A DNA stretch of 64,000 nucleotides from the NCBI RefSeq assembly GCF_008824185.1, contig NZ_CP044423.1, forward strand, positions 199,501 through 263,500, given 5' to 3'. The translations under genes and the position numbers were made by a program. A model generated the notes under the pieces. That model did not search any database and was not told the DNA's origin. It saw nothing but the letters and a program-made list of their open reading frames with translations. Origin of the DNA: Paracoccus pantotrophus. Lineage in GTDB: Bacteria; Pseudomonadota; Alphaproteobacteria; Rhodobacterales; Rhodobacteraceae. Position 1 is the first letter of the stretch. Each line of letters begins with the position of its first letter. Below are positions 33,324-42,737 of the stretch, in pieces.

Positions 33324-34266
33324 ATGAGCAAGCCCGAGCCCGCCCGCTACCGCACAACGAGCTGGCCCGCCTACAATGATGCGCTCAGGCAGCGCGGGTC
33401 GCTGCTGATCTGGCTGGACAAGGAGATGGCCTGGCACGCGCCGCATGAGGGTCGCCCCGGGCGCCCGCCGGTCTTCTTGAATGCGGCGATCCTGTTCTGC
33501 CTGTCGATCAAGGTGCTGTTCACGCTGCCGCTCAGACAGGCCGCCGGAATGGTCTCCAGGCTGTTGCGGCTGGCCGGGCTGGACCGGCCCGTTCCGGACG
33601 ATTCGACCCTGCGCCGCAGGCAGAAGACCGTGGAGGGGCATATCCCATCGCCGCGCTGCCGGGCCGCTGAACCTGCTGGTGAACAGCACAGGGATCAAGT
33701 TCCTCGGCGACGGGGAATAGCGGGCGCGCAAGCATGGTGTTCAGAGCCGTCGCCAATGGTGCAAGGTCCATCTGGCCATGGACACCGCCACATCCGACAT
33801 CCGCGCGGTGAAGTTCACCCCCCAGCCGGGAAGGCGACAGCCCCGTCCTGCCGGACCTTCTGGGCCAGATCCCCGAAGATGCGGAGATCGGCACCGTGAC
33901 CGCAGACGGCGCCTACGACAGCCGCCGCTGCCACAGCGCCATCATCGCGTGCGGTGGCACGGCAATCATCCCGATCCGCAAGACTGGTCGAGCGTGGAAG
34001 GAGGACAGCCCAGCCGCCCGGCCCCGGAACAAAACCCTGCGCGCCACGCACCACTCCGGCCGCGCGTTCTGGAAACGATGGACAAGATACCATGCCCGCA
34101 GCCGAGCCGAGGCAAGGATGCGCTGCCTCAAGGCATTCGGCGAGCGCATCGCCGCAAGAGACCCAGGCCGCCAAACCGCCGAAATCGAGGTGAGCTCCGC
34201 GTCGCACTCATGAACCGCTTCAATGCACTCGGCACCGCCGAGATCGTCCGCGGGGTCCGAACATGA
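33324..34266 (+). pseudogene. IS5/IS903-type transposase, degraded
   Basis: The frame starts well (PARYRTTSWPAYNDALRQRG, then GRPPVFLNAAILFCLSIKVL and LPLRQAAGMVSRLLRLAGL). It then breaks repeatedly. LNLLVNSTGIKFLGDGE (in another frame) ends in TAG at 33718-33720 where relatives have Trp. A third frame carries TADGAYDSRRCHSAI and KAFGERIAARD, and the tail (ALMNRFNALGTAEIVR) is in yet another frame. At least three frame changes plus a nonsense codon make it dead. The element spans roughly 33270-34300. Confidence 0.8.
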
Positions 34267-34487
34267 AGGGAGAAGGGGAAGTCACGCCTCAGTCCGACTT
34301 TCTGAAAATAATGCCTATGCACGGCAAAACGACGGGTGTTGTGCTGGATCCCTTCGCCGGGTCAGGCACCATGCTGGTGGCGGCCCAAAGGCTCGGCTGG
34401 GACGGGATCGGCATCGAGATCGATGAAGTACATGCCGAAACCGCAAGGATGCGTATCGCCAAAGCACAGGGAGCAGGCGAACCCTGA
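34263..34487 (+). pseudogene. DNA methyltransferase C-terminal fragment
   Basis: About 50 codons after 34330 read VVLDPFAGSGTMLVAAQRLG and then GIGIEIDEVHAETARMRI. This is the SAM-binding FxGxG motif and following strand of N4/N6 site-specific DNA methyltransferases, which in the beta class stands near the C terminus. The target-recognition and catalytic (DPPY-type) parts are missing, replaced by the IS on its left. A restriction partner is not seen. Confidence 0.65.
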
Positions 34488-34818
34488 TCGTTCAAAGACG
34501 GGTTTACCTGGTTGGTCTCGCTGGTCATGCTGGCTGGTCGCGCCTGAACCATTGCCGTGCTGTGGAGCTGGCCGAGGCGGTCGGATGCGAGATGATCGAG
34601 ATGCCGATGGGCACCAGATCAAGACAGCTATGCCAGCACACTGAGCAGCGCGTTCCCCGGGCACTGGGACAGAAGATTTCAGCACGACCGATGCGGGCGC
34701 ACCCGATCAGGAGACCAGGCCCGGCGGCACGATCTTTGCCTTGCGGCCGGTGATACAGCATCAAATGGCGAAGGACAGCGGGCATACTGCCCGGGGAATA
34801 ATCTTGAAGCGGGGCAAC
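34488..34818. other. Gap between the methyltransferase fragment and the GNAT gene
   Basis: About 330 bp with no gene I can support. A 63-codon frame from 34562 and a minus-strand open frame have no recognisable similarity and lack ribosome sites. The last 60 bases probably hold the promoter or leader of the GNAT gene. Confidence 0.45.
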
Positions 34819-35730
34819 ATGGGTCAGAACGAAGCGGGTTTGGCGGCAGGCGATCGCGACCTCCTGCCGCATTTGCGCATCGACGCCTATGATGCCAGCG
34901 CCAAGCCCTTGCGCATGGCGCAGCGGCAGTTGCTGCACGAGTTGACGGTGGGGGTGCTGTGGCCGCATCGTCCCCGCGACCTGGATCTGTTCCTGTCGCT
35001 GGGGCAGGGCTACCTGGCGGTCGATGAGATCGGCCGTCCCCTTGGGTCGGCCATGTATTTCCCGACGGGCGACGATTTCGCCATGCTGGGGATGATGGTC
35101 ACGGTGCCGCGGTTGCAGGCGCGGGGGGCGGGCAAGTGGCTGCTGCAGCGGGTGATGGCCGATTGCGCGGGCCGGGATCTGCGGCTCAGCGCGACGCATT
35201 CGGGGTATCGCCTTTATGCGGCGGCGGGGTTCCGGCCGGTGGGCATCATCCGCCAGCAGCAGGGCATGGCGCGGGATATCGGGCCCGTTGACGCGCCCGG
35301 CATCCTGGTCCGCGATCTGCGGGCAGAGGATGATGCGAGCCTTCGGGCCCTGGACGCGAACGCCTATGGCGCAAAGCGAACGCGGGTTCTGGACGCGCTG
35401 CTGCCCCTGTCGACCGGCACGGTTGCGCTGCGTGGCGGTGCCGTTTGCGGCTTTGCGCTGCAGCGCGATTTCGGCAAGGGCACGGTGATCGGTCCCGTCG
35501 TGGCCGAGGGGGACGCCATGGCACAGGCCCTGATCGCCCCGCTGATCCGGGCAAATGCCGGCCGTTTCACGCGCCTCGACACGCCGGTGGACAGCGACGG
35601 CTTCCTGTCCTTCCTGACCGATGCCGGGCTGGTGGCTTTCGACACGGTTACGGAAATGTGCATCGGCCCCCACCGCCGCGCCGCGGAAGGGGCGGTCACC
35701 TACGGCCTGGCATCGCATTCGCTGGGATAG
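34819..35730 (+). CDS. GNAT-family N-acetyltransferase, two-domain
   Basis: A 303-residue protein. The first 150 residues are a GNAT domain with the acetyl-CoA loop VPRLQARGAGKWLLQRVM. The second half, RDLRAEDDASLRALDANAYGA through GAVCGFALQRDFGKGTVIGP, is an additional GNAT-like domain. GNAT proteins move acyl groups from CoA to amines. A relative with the same two-part plan lies at 39458. I take the ATG at 34819 (MGQNEAG) as start; ATGs at 34741 and 34765 are in frame. The substrate is not indicated; a block 4 amine is likely. Confidence 0.75.
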   Translation: MGQNEAGLAAGDRDLLPHLRIDAYDASAKPLRMAQRQLLHELTVGVLWPHRPRDLDLFLSLGQGYLAVDEIGRPLGSAMYFPTGDDFAMLGMMVTVPRLQARGAGKWLLQRVMADCAGRDLRLSATHSGYRLYAAAGFRPVGIIRQQQGMARDIGPVDAPGILVRDLRAEDDASLRALDANAYGAKRTRVLDALLPLSTGTVALRGGAVCGFALQRDFGKGTVIGPVVAEGDAMAQALIAPLIRANAGRFTRLDTPVDSDGFLSFLTDAGLVAFDTVTEMCIGPHRRAAEGAVTYGLASHSLG

Positions 35731-35749
35731 CGTTTCCATCCCCGCGCGA

Positions 35750-37033
35750 TCAGGACAGCCGGTCCTTCAGCCCGAACCACAACCCCACCAGCGGCAGGAA
35801 CCAGGGCTTGCCGCTATGCGCCGGGATCGCGGGCCAGGCGAGGCCCTCCAGCGGGTTCGTGCCGCGCCGGCCCAGGGCGATGTCCGCCAGGACCTGCCCG
35901 ACCAGCGTGGACATCTGCGCGCCATGGCCGGAATAGCCCATGCCATAGATCATGCCGTCCACTTCTCCGGCGCGGGGGAAGCGGTCCTTGGTCATGTCCA
36001 CCAGCCCGCCCCAGCAATAATCGATGGGAATATCCGCCAGATGCGGAAAGATCGCGGCCATGGACCGGCGCAGGATCGTCCCAGATTTCGCGTCCGAGGT
36101 CTGGTCCGACCGGGCCGAGAACCGTGCCCGTCCGCCGAAAATCAGCCGCCGGTCGGGCGACAGGCGGAAATAGTTGCCGATGTTCATCGAGGTCACGCAG
36201 GTCCGGTCGCCGGGCAGGGTGGCGGCGACCTCGGCATCCGACAGGGGCCGCGTGGCGATGATGAACGACCCGACCGAGATGATGCGTCGCCGGAAGTGCC
36301 GCAAGGGCGCCGTCGTACCATAGGCGCCGGTCGCCGCGATCACCCGGCCCGCGGCCAGGCTGCCGCGCGGGGTCTGCAGCTGCCAGCCATCGGCCAGCCT
36401 TGTCCGGCCGGTCACGGGCGCGCCTTGCCAGATCCGCGCGCCATGGCGATGCGCCGCCGTGGCAAGCCCCTGGGCATAGCGGCCCATGTGGATCATCGCG
36501 GATTTTTCATACAGCATCCCGCCGTGGAAGCTGTCGGACCCGACCTCGCTTCGCACCTGGTCGCGGTCCAGCCAGCGGGTGTCGGGATCGACCTCGGCAT
36601 GGATCAGGTCGAAATTCGCGCGCAGCCCCGCGACATGGCTGGGCTTGGAGGCCAGCTTCAGCTTGCCGGACCGGCGGAAATCGCAGGCGATGCCTTCCTC
36701 GGCCACGATCTGCTCGATCATGTCGATGGACCGGTCATAGGCGCGATACAGGGCATGGGCGCGCTCTGCCCCCAGATGCGCCTTGGCATCGGCATAGCCA
36801 TGGGCGATGCCGTTGTTCAGATGCCCGCCATTGCGGCCCGACGCGCCCCAGCCGACATGCTCGGCCTCCAGCAGCGCCACGCGCACCCCGGCTTTCGCCA
36901 GGCTGCGGGCGGCGTTCAGCCCGGTGAAGCCGCCGCCGATCACGGCCACGTCGAAGCGCCCCTCGATCGGGCCGGCCTCGGCGCCCGCAAAGGGGGGCAC
37001 GCCATCATGCCAATAGGATGCGTATTTCGTCAC
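35750..37033 (-). CDS. FAD-dependent amine oxidase, PuuB/OrdL-like (DAO family)
   Basis: A 427-residue D-amino acid oxidase-family flavoprotein. FDVAVIGGGFTGLNAARSLA is the FAD fold near residue 28, followed by GWGASGRNGGHLNNG. Late GMGYSGHGAQMSTLVGQVLA closes the FAD site. Length and blocks resemble gamma-glutamylputrescine oxidase. The reaction oxidises a primary or secondary amine to an imine/aldehyde with release of ammonia or an amine and H2O2. It overlaps the upstream HAD gene by four bases. It converges with the GNAT gene, whose stop is 20 bp away. Confidence 0.88.
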   Translation of the reverse strand: MTKYASYWHDGVPPFAGAEAGPIEGRFDVAVIGGGFTGLNAARSLAKAGVRVALLEAEHVGWGASGRNGGHLNNGIAHGYADAKAHLGAERAHALYRAYDRSIDMIEQIVAEEGIACDFRRSGKLKLASKPSHVAGLRANFDLIHAEVDPDTRWLDRDQVRSEVGSDSFHGGMLYEKSAMIHMGRYAQGLATAAHRHGARIWQGAPVTGRTRLADGWQLQTPRGSLAAGRVIAATGAYGTTAPLRHFRRRIISVGSFIIATRPLSDAEVAATLPGDRTCVTSMNIGNYFRLSPDRRLIFGGRARFSARSDQTSDAKSGTILRRSMAAIFPHLADIPIDYCWGGLVDMTKDRFPRAGEVDGMIYGMGYSGHGAQMSTLVGQVLADIALGRRGTNPLEGLAWPAIPAHSGKPWFLPLVGLWFGLKDRLS

Positions 37034-37695
37034 AGCCCCACCACCTCGGCCAGGCCCGAGATGTCCCGGACCTCGGTATAGCCGTAATGGGGATTGGCCG
37101 GCTCATGGCCGCGATTGACCCAGACCTTGTTGCGGATCCCCAGGTCATGCGCGGTCATCAGGTCATAGCGGAACGACGACGACACATGCAGCACGTCCTC
37201 GGGGCCGCAGCCAAGCTGGTCGAACATGTATTCGAAGGCCCGCATCTGCGGCTTGTAGGCGCCCGCGCTTTCGGCGGTGAAGACATGGTCGATGGGCGCG
37301 CCCAGCTTGGCGATGTTATGCGGGATCTGGTCGTTCATCGAATTGGTCAGCGCGACCAGCGGGATCTTCCCGGCAATGCGGCTAAGCCCCGCGGGCACGT
37401 CGAGGTTCGGTCCCCAGGTCGGCACGCGGTTATAGATATCCTCCGCCACCGCGGGATCGAAGGCGATGCCGTTGCGCTTGCAGGTGCGTTCCAGCGCGTT
37501 GTGGACGACCTCGGCATAGGGTTTCCAGGCGCCCAGCACCTCGTCCAGGCGGTAGGCCGCGAAATTGGCGATGAATTTCTCCATCTGCGGGCCGCTGAGC
37601 TGCGCGCCGTAATGGTCGCGCGCGGCGCCCGCCATGTCGAAGAAGATCATCGTGCCGTGGCAGTCGAAGGTAATGAATTTCGGGCGCAGCGCCAT
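37030..37695 (-). CDS. HAD hydrolase, type II haloacid dehalogenase-like
   Basis: A 221-residue HAD-superfamily protein. ITFDCHGTMIFFD holds the nucleophilic Asp, LVALTNSMNDQ the motif II Ser, GAYKPQMRAFEY the motif III Lys, and VSSSFRYDLMTAHDLG the motif IV acid. The spacing matches L-2-haloacid dehalogenases, but many relatives are phosphatases. CAGGAGGCCCCC sets the ATG at 37695. It is coupled to the amine oxidase gene. A second HAD protein of the same type lies at 42738. Confidence 0.82.
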   Translation of the reverse strand: MALRPKFITFDCHGTMIFFDMAGAARDHYGAQLSGPQMEKFIANFAAYRLDEVLGAWKPYAEVVHNALERTCKRNGIAFDPAVAEDIYNRVPTWGPNLDVPAGLSRIAGKIPLVALTNSMNDQIPHNIAKLGAPIDHVFTAESAGAYKPQMRAFEYMFDQLGCGPEDVLHVSSSFRYDLMTAHDLGIRNKVWVNRGHEPANPHYGYTEVRDISGLAEVVGL

Positions 37696-37780
37696 GGGGG
37701 CCTCCTGTTGGTCCGTTTGACCCATCATTGGCGCGGTCTTGCGACAGCGCATGCGGCAGTCGGGCGCCTGACGGCAGGAG

Positions 37781-37799
37781 ATTGCGAAATTCCGGCAAT
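37781..37799. promoter_or_regulatory. Inverted repeat in the HAD/cupin divergent promoter
   Basis: ATTGC, nine bases and GCAAT form a symmetric site at 37781-37799 in the gap between the minus-strand HAD gene and the plus-strand cupin gene. Symmetric TTGC-N9-GCAA sites are compatible with Lrp or LysR proteins, and an Lrp gene lies at 48772. The match is short. Confidence 0.35.
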
Positions 37800-37889
37800 G
37801 GACGGCAGGCCGTGCCGCCCATGACCCGACAACGGTGCCCGACCCTGCGCGGATCGGGCCAGGCTGGCGGCGTAACGGAAAGGAACCCC

Positions 37890-38252
37890 ATGACCCTGCT
37901 GACCCCCATCGACATCGCCCCGGCCTTTGCCCCGCGCGAAGACGTGGCCGCCCCTGAGAAACTGATCGAGGGCGCCCCCGCCTTCAAGACCTGGGCGCTG
38001 GACGAGGTGCCCCTGGGCAACTGGTCGAAGATCCGCACCGGCATCTGGGAAGCGACGCCCGGCACCACGCGTTCCGCCAAGGGCGAGGCGCTGGAATTCT
38101 GCCATATCCTCTCCGGGGTGGTCGATCTGACCGAGGAAGGCGGCGAGACGCGCCGCTTTACCGCGGGCGACAGCTTCCTGATGAAGCCCGGTTTCAAGGG
38201 CACCTGGAAAACCATCGAAACCGTGCGCAAGATCTATGTCTTCGCCGACTGA
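37890..38252 (+). CDS. Small cupin protein (DUF861/EutQ-like)
   Basis: A 120-residue single-domain cupin. TGIWEATPGTTRSAKGEALE and FCHILSGVVDLTEEGGETRR form the first motif, and FTAGDSFLMKPGFKGTWKTI the second. This is the pattern of the cupin_3/DUF861 family, often found beside amine and opine catabolism genes. The ATG at 37890 follows GAAAGGAACCCC. It overlaps the M20 peptidase gene by 17 bp, so the two are co-transcribed. The role is unknown: ligand-binding or isomerase are possibilities. Confidence 0.8.
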   Translation: MTLLTPIDIAPAFAPREDVAAPEKLIEGAPAFKTWALDEVPLGNWSKIRTGIWEATPGTTRSAKGEALEFCHILSGVVDLTEEGGETRRFTAGDSFLMKPGFKGTWKTIETVRKIYVFAD

Positions 38253-39342
38253 TCTTCTGGCCCGGCTGGTCGGGTTTCCCAGCGTCGTGGGCGGCCCGAA
38301 CGGCGACATCATCGGCTTCGTGGCGGATTACCTGCGCGGGCATGGAATCGAGCCGGCGCTGGTCCCCGGACCCGAGGGCGACCGCTGGAACCTGTTCGCC
38401 AGCATCGGCGATGCCTCGCGCCCCGGCTATGTCCTGTCGGGCCATCTCGACGTGGTTCCGGCGGGCGAACCGGATTGGCGGGCCGATCCCTTCGTCTTGC
38501 GCCGCGACGGCGACCGGCTGATCGGGCGCGGGGCCTGCGACATGAAGGGCTTTGTCGCCGCCGCCCTGGCGATGGTGCCCGAACTGGTCGCGATGCCGCT
38601 GTCCGCGCCGGTCCATATCGCGCTTTCCTATGACGAGGAGGCGGGTTGCCGGGGCGTGCCGCATCTGCTGGCGGCCCTGCCCGGGCTTTGCGCGCCGCCT
38701 CTGGGGGCGATCATCGGCGAGCCGTCCGGCCTGGTGCCGGTGCTGGCGCACAAGGGCAAGGCGGCGCTGCGGCTGGTGGCGACGGGGGTGGCGGGGCATT
38801 CCTCGCGCCCCGACCTGGGCGCGAACGCGATCCACGCGCTGCTGCCGGCGCTGAGTGCCGCCGCGGCGCAGGCCGTGGCGCTGCAATCCGGGCCGCAGGA
38901 TCCGCGCTTCGCGCCGCCCTGGTCCAGCCTGCAGATCGGCACCGTCGCGGGCGGGCAGGCTGTCAACATCATCCCCGACCGCGCCGAGGCGCAGATCGAG
39001 GCCCGCGCGATCCACGGCGTCGATCCCCGGGCGATCCTGGAGCCGGTGGTCGCGGCGGCAGCGGGGCTGGCCGTGGACTGGCTGTCCTCTTATCCGGCGC
39101 TTGCGCTTGACGGCGATCACCCGCTGGCGCGGCTGTTGGCCGAGCTGACGGGCGCGACGCCCCTGGGCGCGGTCAGCTATGGCACCGAGGCCGGGCTTTA
39201 CCAGCAGGCCGGGATCCCCGCGATCATCTGCGGCCCCGGCGACATCGCCCGCGCGCACCGCCCCGAGGAATACCTGACGATGGCCGAATTGCAGGACGCC
39301 TGCGCCCTGATCCGTCGCCTGGGGCGGCGGCTCTGCCTGTGA
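38236..39342 (+). CDS. M20-family deacylase, acetylornithine deacetylase (ArgE)-like
   Basis: A 368-residue zinc amidohydrolase of the M20/ArgE group. YVLSGHLDVVPAGEPDW and LIGRGACDMKGF hold the zinc His and Asp, LSYDEEAGCRG the catalytic Glu, and GEPSGLVPVLAHKGK leads into the dimerisation domain. AVSYGTEAGLYQQAGIPAIICGPG near the C terminus has the last zinc-site region. It removes an acyl group from an amine nitrogen in the cytosol. In this block it could deacylate the compound imported by the ABC system or the product of the GNAT proteins. Confidence 0.88.
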   Translation: MSSPTDLLARLVGFPSVVGGPNGDIIGFVADYLRGHGIEPALVPGPEGDRWNLFASIGDASRPGYVLSGHLDVVPAGEPDWRADPFVLRRDGDRLIGRGACDMKGFVAAALAMVPELVAMPLSAPVHIALSYDEEAGCRGVPHLLAALPGLCAPPLGAIIGEPSGLVPVLAHKGKAALRLVATGVAGHSSRPDLGANAIHALLPALSAAAAQAVALQSGPQDPRFAPPWSSLQIGTVAGGQAVNIIPDRAEAQIEARAIHGVDPRAILEPVVAAAAGLAVDWLSSYPALALDGDHPLARLLAELTGATPLGAVSYGTEAGLYQQAGIPAIICGPGDIARAHRPEEYLTMAELQDACALIRRLGRRLCL

Positions 39343-39457
39343 CAGCATTTTCTGCGGCGGCAGTCCTGCCATCCGCAGGACATGCCGCGCGCCCTGGCCA
39401 GATCGGCAATCCTGCGGGCGCGCCCGTGGCAGGATGGTGCCAAGAAGGACAAACCGC

Positions 39458-40261
39458 ATGACCACGACCACTGCTCTTACTGCCTTTACCCCCGCCCATC
39501 TGCCGCAGGCGCTGCGCCTGTCGCAGCAGGCCGGCTGGCCCCACCGGGCCGAGGACTGGGCGCTGACCCTGTCGGTATCCCAGGGCGTCGTGGCGCTGGA
39601 CGAAGGCCGGGTGGTCGGCACCGCGCTGTGTTCGCCCTTCGGCCCGGTCGCCACGCTGAACATGATCATCGTCGATGCGGCGATGCGCGGGCGGGGCCTG
39701 GGCCGCGCACTGATGGAGGCGATCATCGCCCTGGCCGGCGACCGCGAAATGCGCCTGATCGCCACCACGGACGGGCTGCCGCTTTACGAAAAACTCGGCT
39801 TCCGGGCCAGCGGCCAGATCGTTCAGCATCAGGGCCTTGCTGTCGCAACCGCGCCGGAACGGCCCGTCGCCACCGGCCGTCCCGCCGATATCGACCGGCT
39901 CGCCGATGCCGACCGCGCCGCCAGCGGCATGGACCGCGCATCCCTTTTGCGCGACATCGCCGCCGGCGGCGAGATCCTGACCTGCAATGCCGGCTTTGCC
40001 CTGCTGCGCGATTTCGGGCGCGGCCGCGTGGTCGGGCCGGTTGTCGCCCCCGACACCGCCACTGCCCGCGCATTGCTGGCCGAGGCCGCGCGCCGCTGCG
40101 AAGGCAGCTTCCTGCGTGTCGACCTGCGCGCGGAACAGGGCCTTGGCGGCTTCGCGGCGATGCTGGGCCTTGCCCATGCCGGCGGTGGCACCGCCATGAC
40201 CCGCAATCCGCGCACCCCCGCACCCACGACCCAGGCCCTGATCTCGCAAGCCCTGGGCTGA
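39458..40261 (+). CDS. GNAT-family N-acetyltransferase, two-domain, second copy
   Basis: A 267-residue GNAT protein. VATLNMIIVDAAMRGRGLGR and ALMEAI are the core acetyl-CoA strand and RxxGxG loop. The C-terminal half (GGEILTCNAGFALLRDFGRG, RVVGPVVAPD) aligns with the matching half of the 34819 protein, so the two are paralogues. AAGAAGGACAAACCGC precedes the ATG at 39458. It sits between the deacylase and the aminotransferase. An acylate/deacylate pair in one block suggests acyl protection of an amine intermediate, but that is inference. Confidence 0.8.
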   Translation: MTTTTALTAFTPAHLPQALRLSQQAGWPHRAEDWALTLSVSQGVVALDEGRVVGTALCSPFGPVATLNMIIVDAAMRGRGLGRALMEAIIALAGDREMRLIATTDGLPLYEKLGFRASGQIVQHQGLAVATAPERPVATGRPADIDRLADADRAASGMDRASLLRDIAAGGEILTCNAGFALLRDFGRGRVVGPVVAPDTATARALLAEAARRCEGSFLRVDLRAEQGLGGFAAMLGLAHAGGGTAMTRNPRTPAPTTQALISQALG

Positions 40262-40275
40262 ACCCGGAGACCCCC

Positions 40276-41648
40276 ATGCTGAGCAATTCCCTGGCCGAGC
40301 TTGACCGCCGGCACCTGATCCACCCGGTTTCGTCCTTTCGCGGGCATGAACAGCGCGGCGTGCGCATCCTGACCGGCGGGCAGGGCGCGACCGTCACCGA
40401 TAGCGAGGGGCGCACCCTGATCGACGGCTTCGCGGGCCTGTGGTGCGTGAACGCGGGCTATGGCCACGAAAGCATCGTCGAGGCCGCCGCCGAGCAGATG
40501 CGCAAGCTGCCCTATGCCACCGGCTATTTCGACCTGGGCGCCGAGGCGCCGATCCGCCTGGCCGCCGCCCTGGCCGAACGCGCCCCGGGCGATCTGAACC
40601 ACGTCTATTTCACGCTGGGCGGATCGGACGCGGTGGACAGCACCATCCGCTTCATCCGCTATTACTGGCACGCCAAGGGCCAGCCGGGGCGCGACCAGTT
40701 CATCTCGGTCGCCAACGGCTATCATGGGTCCACGACCATGGGGCGGGGCTGACGGCGCTGCCGGGCTTTCACGACGGCTTCGGGGTGCCCTATGACTGGC
40801 AGCACAAGATTTCGTCGCATGACCTGTATCGCCACCCGGCGGCCCGCGATCCGCAGGCCGTGACCGAGGCCTCGGTCGCGGAACTGCGGGCGAAGATCGA
40901 ATCGCTCGGCCCCGACCGCGTTGCCGCCTTCTATGTCGAGCCGATCCAGGGCTCGGGCGGCGTGCTGGTGCCGCCCAAGGGCTGGATCAGGGCGATGCGC
41001 GATCTGTGTGCCGAATACGGCGTGCTGTTCGTCGCCGACGAGGTGATCACCGGCTTTGGCCGCACCGGCCCGCTATTCGCCTGCGAGGACGAGGGCATCG
41101 TTCCCGACCTGATGACCACGGCCAAGGGGCTGACCTCGGGCTATGTGCCGATGGGCGCGGTCTTCATGCGCGACCATGTCTATGAGACCATCGCCGACGG
41201 TGCGGGGGCCAAGGCCGTGGGCCATGGCTTCACCTATTCCGCGCATCCGGTCAGCGCCGCCGTGGCGCTGGAGGTGCTGGCGCTCTACGAAGGCGGGTTG
41301 CTGGAAAACGGCCGCCGTGCGGGCGCGCGGTTGCAGGCCGGGCTGGAAAGCCTGCGCGATCATCCGCTGGTGGGCGATGTGCGGGGCAGGGGGATGCTGG
41401 CGGCGGTCGAGCTGGTCGTGGACAAGGAGGCCAGGACTCCCCTGCCGCCCGAGGTCCAGCCCGCCACGCGGCTGTTCGACCGGGCCTGGGAACAGGGGCT
41501 GATCGTGCGGTCCTTTGCGCAAGGCATCTTCGGCTATGCGCCGCCCCTGTGCTGCACCGAGGACCAGATCGACCAGATCGTCGCCCGCACACGCAAGGTG
41601 CTGGATCTGACGCTGGAAGACCCGGAAATCCGCGCGGTCCTGCGCTGA
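40276..41648 (+). pseudogene. Class III aminotransferase with a one-base frameshift
   Basis: The N-terminal part reads to NGYHGSTTMG and stops at TGA 40750-40752. The rest continues in the -1 frame (LTALPGFHDGFGVPYDW to 41648). Adding one G in the run at 40741-40744 restores a 457-residue protein of normal length. Class III features are intact: FTLGGSDAVDSTIRFIRYYW, LFVADEVITGFGRTGPLF and the PLP lysine in TTAKGLTSGYVPMGAV. Enzymes of this group transfer amino groups of omega-amines such as putrescine, beta-alanine or taurine. It is either a recent null allele or a base-call error. Confidence 0.85.
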
Positions 41649-42559
41649 TGGCGCTGCTGCTGCATTCCACCCCCGAACGCGGCGCCGTCTGGGGGCACAT
41701 CTTCGCCGAGGCGGGCGAGGGCTTTATCCCCGACGAGGCCAGCGTGACCGACCCCGCGCAGGTCACGCATCTGGCCTGCTGGACGCCGCCCGCCGATTTG
41801 TCGCGCTATCCGAACCTGCGCACGGTGATCTGCGTCGGGGCGGGCACCGACCATTTCCCGGCCTTGCCGGAGGGGGTGGCGCTCTCGCGCACCATCGCGC
41901 CGGGGATCGAGGCCATGGTGCGCGACTGGGTGGTCATGGCCACGCTGGCACTGCACCGGGATCTGCCGTTCTATCTGGATCATGCCGCGCGCGGCGAATG
42001 GCAGCCCCGCCCGGCGCGGCTGGCGCGCACGCGGCGCGTGGGCATCATGGGCATGGGCCGGATCGGGCGTCTGGCCGCCGCAAGCCTGCAAGCCCTGGGC
42101 TTTGCCGTTTCGGGATACAGCCGCTCGGGCAGGCCGGTCGAGGGGGTCGAGATCTTTGGCGCGAATCGGCTGGACGCCTTTCTGGCCGGGACCGATATCC
42201 TGGTCTGCCTGCTGCCGCTGACGGACGAAACCCGCGGCCTGATGGGCAGCGCCTTCTTCGACCGGCTGCCGCAGGGCGCGGGACTGGTCCATGCCGGGCG
42301 CGGCGCGCAGCTGGACATGGCGGCGCTGCGCTGGGCGCTGGACAGCGGGCGGCTTTCTGCCGCCATGCTGGACGTGACCGACCCCGAGCCCTTGCCGGCG
42401 GATCACTGGGCCTGGCGCGATCCGCGCGTGCTGATCACCCCGCATATCGCTGCCCATACCGATGCCAAGGAAGGCGCGCGCCACGCCCTGGCCGTCATCC
42501 GCGCCGACCGCGACGGACAGCCGGTGCCGGGCCTAGTGGACCGCAGCCGGGGATACTAG
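41648..42559 (+). CDS. D-2-hydroxyacid dehydrogenase, GhrA-like
   Basis: A 303-residue member of the D-isomer-specific 2-hydroxyacid dehydrogenases. VGIMGMGRIGRLAAASLQAL is the NAD(P) fold, ILVCLLPLTDETRGLMG follows, and LVHAGRGAQLD with LDVTDPEPLPADHWAW includes catalytic Arg/Glu/His positions. The overall pattern and size match glyoxylate/hydroxypyruvate reductase A. It reduces a 2-oxo acid to its 2-hydroxy acid with NAD(P)H. Its ATG overlaps the aminotransferase stop, so it may be poorly translated if the frameshift is real. Confidence 0.87.
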   Translation: MALLLHSTPERGAVWGHIFAEAGEGFIPDEASVTDPAQVTHLACWTPPADLSRYPNLRTVICVGAGTDHFPALPEGVALSRTIAPGIEAMVRDWVVMATLALHRDLPFYLDHAARGEWQPRPARLARTRRVGIMGMGRIGRLAAASLQALGFAVSGYSRSGRPVEGVEIFGANRLDAFLAGTDILVCLLPLTDETRGLMGSAFFDRLPQGAGLVHAGRGAQLDMAALRWALDSGRLSAAMLDVTDPEPLPADHWAWRDPRVLITPHIAAHTDAKEGARHALAVIRADRDGQPVPGLVDRSRGY

Positions 42560-42737
42560 GGCGCTCGCGATATGCCGCGCCCCCGCCCAATACGAAAGAA
42601 TCTGCTGCGCCGGCCGCCCGTTTCGGCGTTTTGCAGCCCCGGAATGGCGCAATCTGGATGTGACGGGACATGACGATCCGCGCGTCCGCCGATCTGACCG
42701 CCGCGGCCCGCGGCATCTGCGAAAGGAAGCTCACCCC

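Noticed and set aside
40276..41648. Programmed frameshifting in the aminotransferase
   Set aside because: Class III aminotransferases are not known to use recoding, and the context lacks a heptameric slip site or clear stem; a one-base deletion is simpler.
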